NCBI GenBank assembly: GCA_002503885.1
Contig: DASQ01000146.1
Span: forward strand, 1 to 5,681
Direction of reading: 5' to 3'
Length of the DNA stretch: 5,681 nt
Origin: Methanoculleus marisnigri
GTDB lineage: Archaea > Halobacteriota > Methanomicrobia > Methanomicrobiales > Methanoculleaceae
The position numbers and the translations under genes are program-made. Shown here piece by piece: positions 1 to 5,681 of this stretch. Within the stretch, counting starts at the first letter, position 1; each line of letters opens with the position of its first letter. Under the pieces are notes generated by a model. It worked only from the letters and a program-made list of their open reading frames with translations, did not search any database and was not told the DNA's origin.

Positions 1-593
1 GCAACGAAGAAGCACTGCAAACGGTGGAACACGAACTTCTCGCCGTTAGAGGTGGGAAAACAGTGGTTCTACCGGACGATCCGGGATCACGGCCTTGATC
101 TGCACCTGCGTGCCGGGTACGAGACCAAGGCACTCCGGGACCGGTTTGGCTTGAAGAAGACAAGCCAGAAGAGCAAGCCGGTCTTCGCTGCTCATGCAGT
201 CGATGCCTGGGTGATGGCGGCGGACGTCTCGGGTGCGGAGCAGCCGACCGAACAGGGGTTGTTCTACTGGACGCCGATCCGGTTGCACCGGCGGCAGCTG
301 CACCGGTTGCAGCCGGATACCGGCGGGATCCGAAAACCCTACGGAGGAACCCGGTCGCTTGGGTTCACCCGGGGAACGCTGGTCCGGCACGTCAAGTATG
401 GGCTGACGTACATCGGAGGAACGTTGAAAGGAAAGATATCATTGCATAACGCGGTCACCGGGAAGCGGGTGACGCAGAGCGCAAAGGGAGAAGATTGTAC
501 CCTCCGAACCCGTATTGCCTGGAGAACACAACTGTATGCCGGGACAGGCAGACGGCATTCCTCCCCGGGTTTAAACCGGGGGTCTCCTGCCTG
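1..593 (+). mobile_element. 3' part of an IS200/IS605-like (IscB/IsrB-carrying) element
   Basis: This stretch holds the nuclease gene fragment and ends in a stem-loop of the kind that closes IS200/IS605-family elements, where hairpins rather than terminal inverted repeats mark the ends. No TnpA transposase is visible, so the element may be non-autonomous or may carry one upstream. The left end lies outside the window. The exact right boundary is inferred to fall between the end of the hairpin (593) and the cobN start (600). The cleavage site itself cannot be identified without an empty-site comparison. Confidence 0.6.
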
Positions 594-594
594 A
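1..594 (+). CDS. iscB: RRXRR-type RuvC nuclease of the IscB/IsrB (OMEGA) family, C-terminal part; 5' end outside window
   Basis: The frame is open from base 1, so this is the last 197 residues of a longer protein; the GTG at 52 lies inside the conserved FSPLEVGKQWFY segment and is not the gene start. Visible family marks are FSPLEVGKQWFY (fragment residues 13-24), GYETKALRDRFGLKK (39-53), the RuvC-III motif HAVDAW (65-70; H65 and D68 are the likely catalytic pair), LHRRQLHRLQP (95-105), GGIRKPYGGTRSLG (108-121), and a small beta-rich tail with KYGLTYIGG and GKISLH (132-149). Known members are RNA-guided DNA nucleases or nickases carried by IS200/IS605-like elements. The stretch just before RuvC-III resembles HNH-lacking IsrB-like members, but RuvC-I, RuvC-II and any HNH domain lie outside the window, so the subtype is unproven and the symbol marks the family only. 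The last ~20 residues are encoded by the element's terminal stem-loop and are probably not functional protein. The stop is five bases before cobN. Confidence 0.82.
   Translation, partial: ATKKHCKRWNTNFSPLEVGKQWFYRTIRDHGLDLHLRAGYETKALRDRFGLKKTSQKSKPVFAAHAVDAWVMAADVSGAEQPTEQGLFYWTPIRLHRRQLHRLQPDTGGIRKPYGGTRSLGFTRGTLVRHVKYGLTYIGGTLKGKISLHNAVTGKRVTQSAKGEDCTLRTRIAWRTQLYAGTGRRHSSPGLNRGSPA
545..593 (+). repeat. Imperfect stem-loop at the element right end
   Basis: An outer 7-base arm, caggcag (545-551), is perfectly complementary to ctgcctg (587-593). Inside it, ccccgg (563-568) pairs with ccgggg (576-581) around the loop gtttaaa. The whole forms a two-tier hairpin that overlaps the final codons and stop of the nuclease gene. 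Hairpins of this general form, with a GC-rich inner stem followed by a short CTCCTGCC-like tail, are common at the 3' end of IS605-type elements, where they are read by TnpA or form part of a non-coding RNA. Which applies here cannot be told from sequence. It could also reduce read-through into cobN, but no T-run follows, so it is not called a terminator. Confidence 0.65.
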
Positions 595-599
595 TTATT

Positions 600-3500
600 A
601 TGAAAGTAACAATCGTAGCCTGGGGCAGCGAACTGCTGCAGTTTTCCGGTGCAGCGCGGGAGATGGGGATCGACCTTGCCGCGTGGCAGGTGCATGAACT
701 GACGGACGATTCAGAGAAGCGGGAGAGGTGCATCGAGTCGTGCAACGGAGCGGATGTCGTCCTGATCCACCCGTCGCACGACCCGGTCTGGGACGAGATC
801 CTGGGCGGTCTCGCGGAGGGCGTTCCAGTCATATCGTTCGGCTACACCGACGCCTCCTGGTCGGCCTCGACCGTCCCGCTTGCCGTCGTCTCCACGGTGA
901 GCACCTACTTCCTCTACGGCGGACCTCTGAACATCGGGAACCTGATCCGGTACGTCCAGGCCGAAGTGGCCGGGATGGACGTCGCCTACGACCCCCCGCA
1001 GGAGACCTGCTGGGAGGGGATCTACCACCCGGATGCCGGGTGCGTCTTCGACGACCCCGATGCTTACCTCGCCTGGTATCCGTCCCGGCACCGCATCCGT
1101 GTCGGGCTCCTCTTCTCCCGGACACACTGGGTGAACGGGGACCTTGCCGTCGAGGATGCCCTGATCAGGGAACTTGAGAGGTATTACGACGTTCTTCCGG
1201 CATTCTGTTTCGGGGTCCCGGATAAGGAGATCGGGGCGCGGTCGGACCGGGAGATGATAGAGACCTTCTTTGCGGGCCGGATCTCTGCGCTCATCGACGC
1301 AAGAACGTTCACCCCTCCCCGTGACGCCGATGCCTGCACCGAGGCGCTCGCGAAACTCGGCGTACCTGTTTTTCACCCCCTGATCCTCTATCACCGGACT
1401 GAAGCCGAGTGGAGGGCCGATACGGAGGGGATGCGCGGGAGCGACGTCTCCTGGTACGTTGCGCTGCCCGAGTTCCTGGGCGCGATCGAGATGCTGCCGG
1501 TCGGTGCCGCGGAGAGCCGCGATCAGGCGGGCATCGAGGGCGAGCGTCATGTCCCCATCGCCGAGCGGGTGGAGAAGTTCGTAGGCAGGGTCAGGAAGTG
1601 GGTCGATCTTGCGTCCAGACCCGCCGCAGAGAGGCGGGTGGCCTTCATCCTCCACAACAAGCCCTGTGCCTCGGTCGAGGCGACGGTCGGTGCCGGGGCG
1701 CACCTCGATACGCTGGAGAGCGTCGCAAGAATCCTCGAAGCGATGCGCGACCGGGGGTATGCGGTCGAATGCCCGGGGAGCGGAAAAGCCCTGATCGAGA
1801 CTATCATGGACAGAAAAGCAATCAGCGACTTCCGCTGGACGTCGGTTGCGGAGATCGTCCGGAAGGGGGGCGCCCTTGCCCTGGTGGAGCCGGAGGAGTA
1901 TGCCGCCTGGTTCGAAACCCTCCCTTCCGGGGTCCGGACCCGTATCTGTGAGGCGTGGGGACGGCCACCGGGTGAAGAGGTGAACGGGGTCCCGCCGGCG
2001 ATGGTTCACGAGGGGAAGATCGTCGTCACCGGGGTGCGTTACGGGAACGCGATCGTCTGCGTCCAGCCCAAGCGCGGGTGCGCCGGCCCGCGGTGCGACG
2101 GAGAGGTCTGCCGGATCCTCCACGACCCGGGCGTTCCGCCGACCCACCAATACCTTGCGACCTACCGCTACATCGAGGAGACGTTCGGTGCGGACGTGAT
2201 CGTCCATGTCGGTACGCACGGGAACCTCGAGTTCCTGCCCGGCAAATCGGTCGCCCCCTCGGATGCCTGTTTCCCCGATATTGCCATTGGGACCATCCCC
2301 CACCTCTACATCTACAATGCCGACAACCCGCCGGAAGGGACGCTTGCCAAGCGGCGGAGTTACGCAACCCTGGTCGACCACATGCAGGCGGTGATGGTTG
2401 CAAGCGACCTCTATGCGGGGTTAAAAGAACTCGATGAGCAGATCGCGGACTACAACCGGGTGAAGGACGTCGATCGGGCAAGGGCGCACGCGCTTGAGCA
2501 TACCATCGCCGACCTGCTCGAGCAGACCGGCATTGGTGGCGAGATTGGGTTTGCAACCCTGCACGAGCAGGGAGCCCCGTTTGGAGAGGTGGTCGCCGCT
2601 GCCCATACCGCCGTAACCCGGATTGCCGACACCCGGATTCCCGAGGGGATGCACATCTTTGGGGAGGTGCCGGAGGGCGAGCGCCGGGTGGAGTTCATCC
2701 ATGCCGTCATGCGTTACGATGGGGAAGTGAAGGGTGCAGTGCTCCGGATGATGGGGTACGACGCTTCGACTGCGGACGACGCCCTGCTGCGGGATGCCGA
2801 AGCTGCGGCAAAGGCTCTCATCGCCGCGTTTCTTGAGGGAGATCTCCCCGACCGGGCGGTGGAACGGGCGCTCTCCGGCCTTCTCGTCCGGCACGATCCG
2901 GAAGCACTCGAAAAGATCCGGGCCGGTGTCCTCGATCTTGCAGCGCGGATAGACGACTCCGACGAGATCGGGAGCCTGCTCTCGGGGTTCGCCGGAGGCT
3001 ACATCCCGCCGGGCCCTTCAGGGTTGATCACGCGGGGCAAGCCTGAGGTGCTCCCCACCGGGCGGAACTTCTACTCGCTCGACCCCTTCCGGGTTCCCAC
3101 CCGTGCCACGTGGCGGATCGGGACGCGGCTTGCGGAAAGCGTCGTTGCGAAGTACGTCGACGAGCATGGGCGGATCCCGGAGAATATCGGCATGTACTGG
3201 ATGGCATCCGATGTTATGTGGGCCGACGGCGAGCAGCTTGCCCAGATCTTCTCCCTCATCGGGGTCGAACCGGTCTGGACGGACGGCAGGGTCAGGTCCT
3301 GCCGTGTGATCCCGCTTGAGGAACTCGGACGCCCGAGGATCGACGTCACCGTCAGGATGAGCGGGATCCTCCGCGACTGCTTCTACACCTCTATCGAACT
3401 CCTGGACGACGCTATCCGGGAGGTCGCCGCGCTGGACGAACCGCCCGAGCTGAACTTCATACGGAAGCACGCCCTCCAGGGGAGCGGCACGGCCCGGATC

Positions 3501-4310
3501 TTCGGGAGCAAGCCGGGCACCTACGGCAACGGCGTCAGCCTGGCGGTCTACGCATCGGCCTGGAAGGAGGAGGCGGACCTTGCAGAGGTCTTTGTCGGGT
3601 GGAACAGTTATGCCTACGGGCGGGGTAGTTTCGGTGAAGAGTCCCCTGAGACCTTCTCCGCGCAACTTGCCGCCATCGACCTCACCTTCAACAAGACGGT
3701 GACCGACGAGTACGACCTCCTCGGGTGCTGCTGCTACTTCGGGGCGCACGGCGGGCTGACCGGAGCGGCAAGAGCGCTCTCGAACCGGGACGTGCCTGCC
3801 TACTACGGCGATACGCGTGACCGGGACCGCGTGGAGGTCAGGACGCTTGCCGAGGAGGTACGGCGGGTCGTCAGGGCGAGGCTCCTCAACCCGAAGTGGA
3901 TCGAGGGGATGAAGCGGCACGGCTACAAGGGTGCCGGGGACATCTCGCGGCAGGTGGGCACCGTCTACGGCTGGGAGGCGACGACGCAGGAGGTGGACGA
4001 CCGGATCTTCGACGACATCACCCGCACGTTCGTCCTGGATCCGGAAATGCGGCAGTTCTTCGCGGACGAGAACCCTTGGGCGCTGGAAGAGATCGGGAGG
4101 CGGCTGCTTGAGGCGCACGAACGCGGCCTCTGGGATGCCGACCCGGACGTTCTCGAAGGGTTGCGGGCGGCGTACCTGGAGATGGAGGGCTGGATCGAGG
4201 ACCGGATGGGCGATACCGGCGGCGACGTCCAGGGCGGCGCGGTCCGCGTAGTGACCGTGGAGGAGGCAAAGGCGCTACGGGGAGCACGGGAGACGGAGAA
4301 AGAGGCGTGA
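600..4310 (+). CDS. cobN: Cobaltochelatase large subunit CobN (CobN/BchH-type metal chelatase), methanogen type
   Basis: The product has 1236 residues, a normal length for CobN, and is cytoplasmic with no signal peptide. In class I chelatases the large subunit binds the tetrapyrrole and metal, while AAA+ partners (CobS/CobT or ChlI/ChlD type) supply ATP-driven remodelling. In aerobic bacteria CobN inserts cobalt into hydrogenobyrinic acid a,c-diamide. Methanogens also have the small CbiX-type chelatase, so the exact substrate here is uncertain. Family motifs in order are LLFSRTHWVNGD (170-181), LHDP..PPTHQYLATYRY (507-524), HVGTHGNLEFLPGK (536-549), RPRIDVTVRMSGILRDCF (911-928), ARIFGSKPGTYGNG (965-978), VGWNSYAYG (999-1007), DLLGCCCYFGAHGG (1039-1052) and LLNPKWIEGMKRHGYKGA (1095-1112). 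Cysteine motifs stand out: CX4CX4C at C494/C499/C504 and a Cys triplet at 1043-1045. The frame stays open back to a TTG at 495, but those codons encode element sequence. The ATG at 600 gives the expected MKVTIVAWG start, although no Shine-Dalgarno precedes it. No partner subunit lies in the window. It ends 77 bases from a convergent gene. Confidence 0.93.
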   Translation: MKVTIVAWGSELLQFSGAAREMGIDLAAWQVHELTDDSEKRERCIESCNGADVVLIHPSHDPVWDEILGGLAEGVPVISFGYTDASWSASTVPLAVVSTVSTYFLYGGPLNIGNLIRYVQAEVAGMDVAYDPPQETCWEGIYHPDAGCVFDDPDAYLAWYPSRHRIRVGLLFSRTHWVNGDLAVEDALIRELERYYDVLPAFCFGVPDKEIGARSDREMIETFFAGRISALIDARTFTPPRDADACTEALAKLGVPVFHPLILYHRTEAEWRADTEGMRGSDVSWYVALPEFLGAIEMLPVGAAESRDQAGIEGERHVPIAERVEKFVGRVRKWVDLASRPAAERRVAFILHNKPCASVEATVGAGAHLDTLESVARILEAMRDRGYAVECPGSGKALIETIMDRKAISDFRWTSVAEIVRKGGALALVEPEEYAAWFETLPSGVRTRICEAWGRPPGEEVNGVPPAMVHEGKIVVTGVRYGNAIVCVQPKRGCAGPRCDGEVCRILHDPGVPPTHQYLATYRYIEETFGADVIVHVGTHGNLEFLPGKSVAPSDACFPDIAIGTIPHLYIYNADNPPEGTLAKRRSYATLVDHMQAVMVASDLYAGLKELDEQIADYNRVKDVDRARAHALEHTIADLLEQTGIGGEIGFATLHEQGAPFGEVVAAAHTAVTRIADTRIPEGMHIFGEVPEGERRVEFIHAVMRYDGEVKGAVLRMMGYDASTADDALLRDAEAAAKALIAAFLEGDLPDRAVERALSGLLVRHDPEALEKIRAGVLDLAARIDDSDEIGSLLSGFAGGYIPPGPSGLITRGKPEVLPTGRNFYSLDPFRVPTRATWRIGTRLAESVVAKYVDEHGRIPENIGMYWMASDVMWADGEQLAQIFSLIGVEPVWTDGRVRSCRVIPLEELGRPRIDVTVRMSGILRDCFYTSIELLDDAIREVAALDEPPELNFIRKHALQGSGTARIFGSKPGTYGNGVSLAVYASAWKEEADLAEVFVGWNSYAYGRGSFGEESPETFSAQLAAIDLTFNKTVTDEYDLLGCCCYFGAHGGLTGAARALSNRDVPAYYGDTRDRDRVEVRTLAEEVRRVVRARLLNPKWIEGMKRHGYKGAGDISRQVGTVYGWEATTQEVDDRIFDDITRTFVLDPEMRQFFADENPWALEEIGRRLLEAHERGLWDADPDVLEGLRAAYLEMEGWIEDRMGDTGGDVQGGAVRVVTVEEAKALRGARETEKEA

Positions 4311-4387
4311 AGACGGCGATGGGGATATCCGTTAACGCGTCGTGCTCCACTGGTAATCGTCTTCGTGCGGCACGTTCCCGTTTCCCC

Positions 4388-5545
4388 TCATTCCTGCTTT
4401 CGCAGCCTGAGCAAACATACCGTGAGGAGCAGTGCAACAGCCGCAAAAATTGCCTCAAATCCCGGCGATTCGGGTGCCGCCGGGTCTTCGAGTGGGATTG
4501 CAGACAGGTCGTTTCCATCGCTCACGACGATCGTCCTGCCGTCGGGAGACCACTGCTGCATCATGTATGCCGGATTATCAGGATCGAGGGGTGCGAGGCC
4601 GGAGCCGTCGCTCTCCATCACCCAGAGTTTCTGGTTTCGCGACTCCGACCGGAAGGCGATCCTGGCACCGTCCGGCGACCAGACCGGTGATGTGTCCCAG
4701 TTCCCGGTTGTCAATTGCTTCGAACCCAATCCGTCGCTATTGATTACCCAAAGAGAGAACTCCGGCAATGTCCCCGGCGGTGACGCGACGACGTAGGCGA
4801 TCCTGGCACCGTCCGGGGACCAGGAATACCCGGATACGCTCCCCTCGCTGAACGTCACCTGTGTCTTGCCCGTTCCGTCGCTCTGCATGGTCCAGATCTC
4901 CCTGTTTCCCGACCCGTCCGAGAGGTATGCGATCCTGTCCCCCTGCGGCTGCCACTGGGGCAGGCGCGCATCTCCATCGGTCGTCAGCTGCTTCTTGTTG
5001 CCGCCGTCCGCGTCCATGATCCAGATATTCGCTTCCGTGCGGATGGCCGAGCCGTTCACCGCAGGCGACCCTTCCTGGATGGCCGCATTCTCAAAGAGGC
5101 AGGAGGTATAGACTATCCGCTTTCCATCGGCGCTCCAGTCCGCCCCGTAGCCGGAGAGCCCCGGACTGGGGGTGATGCGGCCGCCTTCGGTCAGGCGCAC
5201 CCTCCCGGTCCCGTCAGGGTTCATCGTCCAGAGGTCGAGCCCTCCTCCGTCGTCGGACAGGAAGAGGAGCTTCTTCCCATCCGGCGACCAGGGATCGAAT
5301 TCGGTGAAGAGATTCCACGAACGGTCGTCCGTCACCGGTACCGGGTTTTGGCCGTCGCGCTCCATCACCCGGATGCCGGCATGGACTCCGTCGGATGAGA
5401 CGAAGGCGATCCTGGCGCCGTCCGGAGACCAGAAGGGGTATGCATCGAATGCCGAATCGTTTGTCAGCTGGACTACGGGTGCAGCCGCTGCCGGGAGAGT
5501 GCACGCGATCAGCAGCAGGACGATGCATATCGTTTTTCGGTTCAT
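4388..5545 (-). CDS. Secreted TolB-like beta-propeller (PD40/WD40-like repeats) with PGF-CTERM-type surface anchor
   Basis: The 385-residue product begins with a signal peptide: basic NRK, a hydrophobic core at residues 5-17, and likely cleavage in AAA-APVV near residue 22. Seven blade motifs of the WSPDG type follow, with the tryptophan at residues 39, 86, 137, 198, 242, 289 and 332; two are degenerate (WSADG, WQPQG). Most are followed by IAF/IAY strands and by Lw-M-sDGtg-k-qLT segments, as in TolB C-terminal-like propellers. The C terminus has PGF (361-363), a hydrophobic span of about 16 residues, and a basic RLRKQE tail, the pattern of PGF-CTERM signals that archaeosortase A processes in archaea. 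The protein is therefore probably exposed on the cell surface. Such propellers usually bind partners or ligands, and no catalytic residues are evident. It is not bacterial TolB itself, since the N-terminal TolB domain is absent. The ATG at 5545 is chosen because it begins the signal peptide and is preceded by GAGGT; upstream GTG and TTG codons would bury the signal. Confidence 0.9.
   Translation of the reverse strand: MNRKTICIVLLLIACTLPAAAAPVVQLTNDSAFDAYPFWSPDGARIAFVSSDGVHAGIRVMERDGQNPVPVTDDRSWNLFTEFDPWSPDGKKLLFLSDDGGGLDLWTMNPDGTGRVRLTEGGRITPSPGLSGYGADWSADGKRIVYTSCLFENAAIQEGSPAVNGSAIRTEANIWIMDADGGNKKQLTTDGDARLPQWQPQGDRIAYLSDGSGNREIWTMQSDGTGKTQVTFSEGSVSGYSWSPDGARIAYVVASPPGTLPEFSLWVINSDGLGSKQLTTGNWDTSPVWSPDGARIAFRSESRNQKLWVMESDGSGLAPLDPDNPAYMMQQWSPDGRTIVVSDGNDLSAIPLEDPAAPESPGFEAIFAAVALLLTVCLLRLRKQE
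4654..5432 (-). repeat. Three near-identical 29-bp copies encoding the WSPDGARIA blade motif
   Basis: Bases 4654-4682, 4795-4823 and 5404-5432 are copies of the same 29-base unit and differ from one another at only one or two positions. They encode the WSPDGARIA(F/Y) motifs of blades 6, 5 and 1 of the propeller (tryptophans 289, 242 and 39). The other blade motifs (near 4530, 4985, 5125 and 5280) are clearly more diverged. The near-identity at the DNA level, third codon positions included, suggests recent blade duplication or gene conversion rather than protein-level selection alone. Confidence 0.75.
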
Positions 5546-5549
5546 ACAG

Positions 5550-5554
5550 ACCTC
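5550..5554 (-). promoter_or_regulatory. Ribosome binding site of the propeller gene
   Basis: On the minus strand GAGGT stands four bases before the ATG at 5545. It matches the anti-Shine-Dalgarno CCTCC core found at the 3' end of archaeal 16S rRNA and decides the start between this ATG and the upstream in-frame GTG (5560) and TTG (5575). Confidence 0.6.
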
Positions 5555-5560
5555 ATACAC

Positions 5561-5585
5561 GGTGTCACCGATCAAGGTGTCAACG
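5561..5585. repeat. Pair of 10-bp direct repeats around the predicted transcription start of the propeller gene
   Basis: ggtgtcaccg (5561-5570) and ggtgtcaacg (5576-5585) differ at one base and lie 15 bases apart, start to start. They fall between the TATA-like box and the start codon of the minus-strand propeller gene, around where transcription should begin. A regulator bound here could block initiation. Two copies with one mismatch in a 60-base region could also be chance. Confidence 0.35.
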
Positions 5586-5591
5586 TTCTCC

Positions 5592-5604
5592 CATATACCT
5601 TTTC
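5592..5604 (-). promoter_or_regulatory. Archaeal TATA/BRE-type promoter of the propeller gene
   Basis: On the minus strand, the A-rich gaaaa (5604-5600, BRE-like) is followed directly by ggtatatg (5599-5592, TATA-like). It stands out as the most A/T-rich block upstream of the gene. Transcription would begin about 25 bases downstream, near 5570, leaving a short leader of roughly 25 bases that includes the GAGGT ribosome binding site. The spacing fits an archaeal promoter, but the TATA box is only a moderate match to the usual TTTATATA-like consensus. Confidence 0.5.
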
Positions 5605-5605
5605 T

Positions 5606-5681
5606 GTGACAAACATCGAACTGTCGCGGCTGTACCCGGGCCGTCGCATTCTCCTGATACGCCCTAGTGCATCTTGTCAGT
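5606..5681 (+). CDS. Possible start of a divergent gene, truncated by the window edge
   Basis: From the GTG at 5606 the frame stays open to the last base and would encode VTNIELSRLYPGRRILLIRP followed by SASCQ. Both other plus-strand frames are closed by stops between 5607 and 5667. The alternation of charged and hydrophobic residues (RRILLIRP) looks like a real N terminus, but 25 codons is too short to judge in GC-rich DNA and no family is recognised. No Shine-Dalgarno precedes the GTG. If real, it would be divergent from the propeller gene with only 60 bases between the two starts. Confidence 0.25.
   Translation, partial: MTNIELSRLYPGRRILLIRPSASCQ

Noticed and set aside
52..54. GTG at 52 as the start of the nuclease gene
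   Set aside because: The frame is open back to base 1 and the codons before it encode conserved family sequence (FSPLE), so this is an internal valine.
429..450. A/T-rich gaaagatatc patch as an internal promoter for cobN
   Set aside because: It lies inside nuclease coding sequence about 150 bases before the cobN start and matches the TATA consensus poorly.
545..593. CRISPR repeat or tRNA-like structure
   Set aside because: The structure is single, with no repeat-spacer periodicity and no cloverleaf. It fits a mobile-element end better.
495..599. Upstream extension of the cobN frame to a TTG at 495
   Set aside because: The added 35 codons are the mobile element's end read in another frame, including its hairpin. 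MKVTIVAWG at 600 fits the CobN family N terminus.
711..2381. Long open frame on the minus strand opposite cobN (about 556 codons)
   Set aside because: It is the antisense of conserved CobN coding sequence in GC-rich DNA. Its translation is rich in Arg, Pro and Gly, has no recognisable motif, and no promoter or ribosome binding site was noticed.
3018..4118. Second long minus-strand open frame opposite the 3' half of cobN
   Set aside because: This is a shadow of cobN for the same reason: low-complexity composition and no family features.
4311..4387. Terminator between the convergent genes
   Set aside because: There is a 4-bp hairpin (cgtg/cacg near 4364-4374) followed by a pyrimidine-rich tract, but no clear T-run on either strand, so I do not call it.
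4308..4390. Functional link between the surface propeller and CobN, such as cobamide or cobalt uptake
   Set aside because: The genes are convergent, so they share no promoter, and nothing in the propeller suggests metal or corrinoid binding. Adjacency alone does not support it.

Overview
The window is GC-rich and looks archaeal, most likely a methanogen of the Methanomicrobiales (Methanoculleus or a close relative). This is an inference from three things: a CobN of the methanogen/anaerobe type with extra cysteine motifs, a secreted beta-propeller ending in a PGF-CTERM-like archaeal sorting signal, and an archaeal-style TATA/BRE promoter. No rRNA or other marker is present to prove the taxon.

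Layout from left to right. Bases 1-594 (+) are the 3' part of a gene for an RRXRR-type, RuvC-fold nuclease of the IscB/IsrB (OMEGA, IS200/IS605-associated) family; its 5' part lies outside the window. The reading frame runs into an imperfect stem-loop (545-593) that looks like the right end of the mobile element. Only five bases after that stop codon, cobN begins (600-4310, +), a complete 1236-residue CobN/BchH-type metal-chelatase large subunit. A 77-base convergent gap follows. Next, on the minus strand, is a complete gene (5545-4388) for a 385-residue secreted TolB-like beta-propeller with a signal peptide, seven WSPDG-type blade motifs and a C-terminal PGF/membrane/basic anchor. Its promoter and ribosome binding site are visible at 5550-5604. 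A frame starting with GTG at 5606 (+) stays open to the window edge and may be the start of a divergent gene, but the evidence is thin.

How the parts relate. The mobile-element remnant sits where the promoter and ribosome binding site of cobN would be expected, so cobN may now depend on transcription, and perhaps translation, coming from the element. No AAA+ partner (CobS/CobT or ChlI/ChlD type) and no other cobamide gene is in view. The surface propeller is transcribed toward cobN and shows no clear functional link to it. The points most worth a second look are the element-cobN junction, the cysteine motifs of CobN, and the surface protein with its repeat-bearing promoter region.
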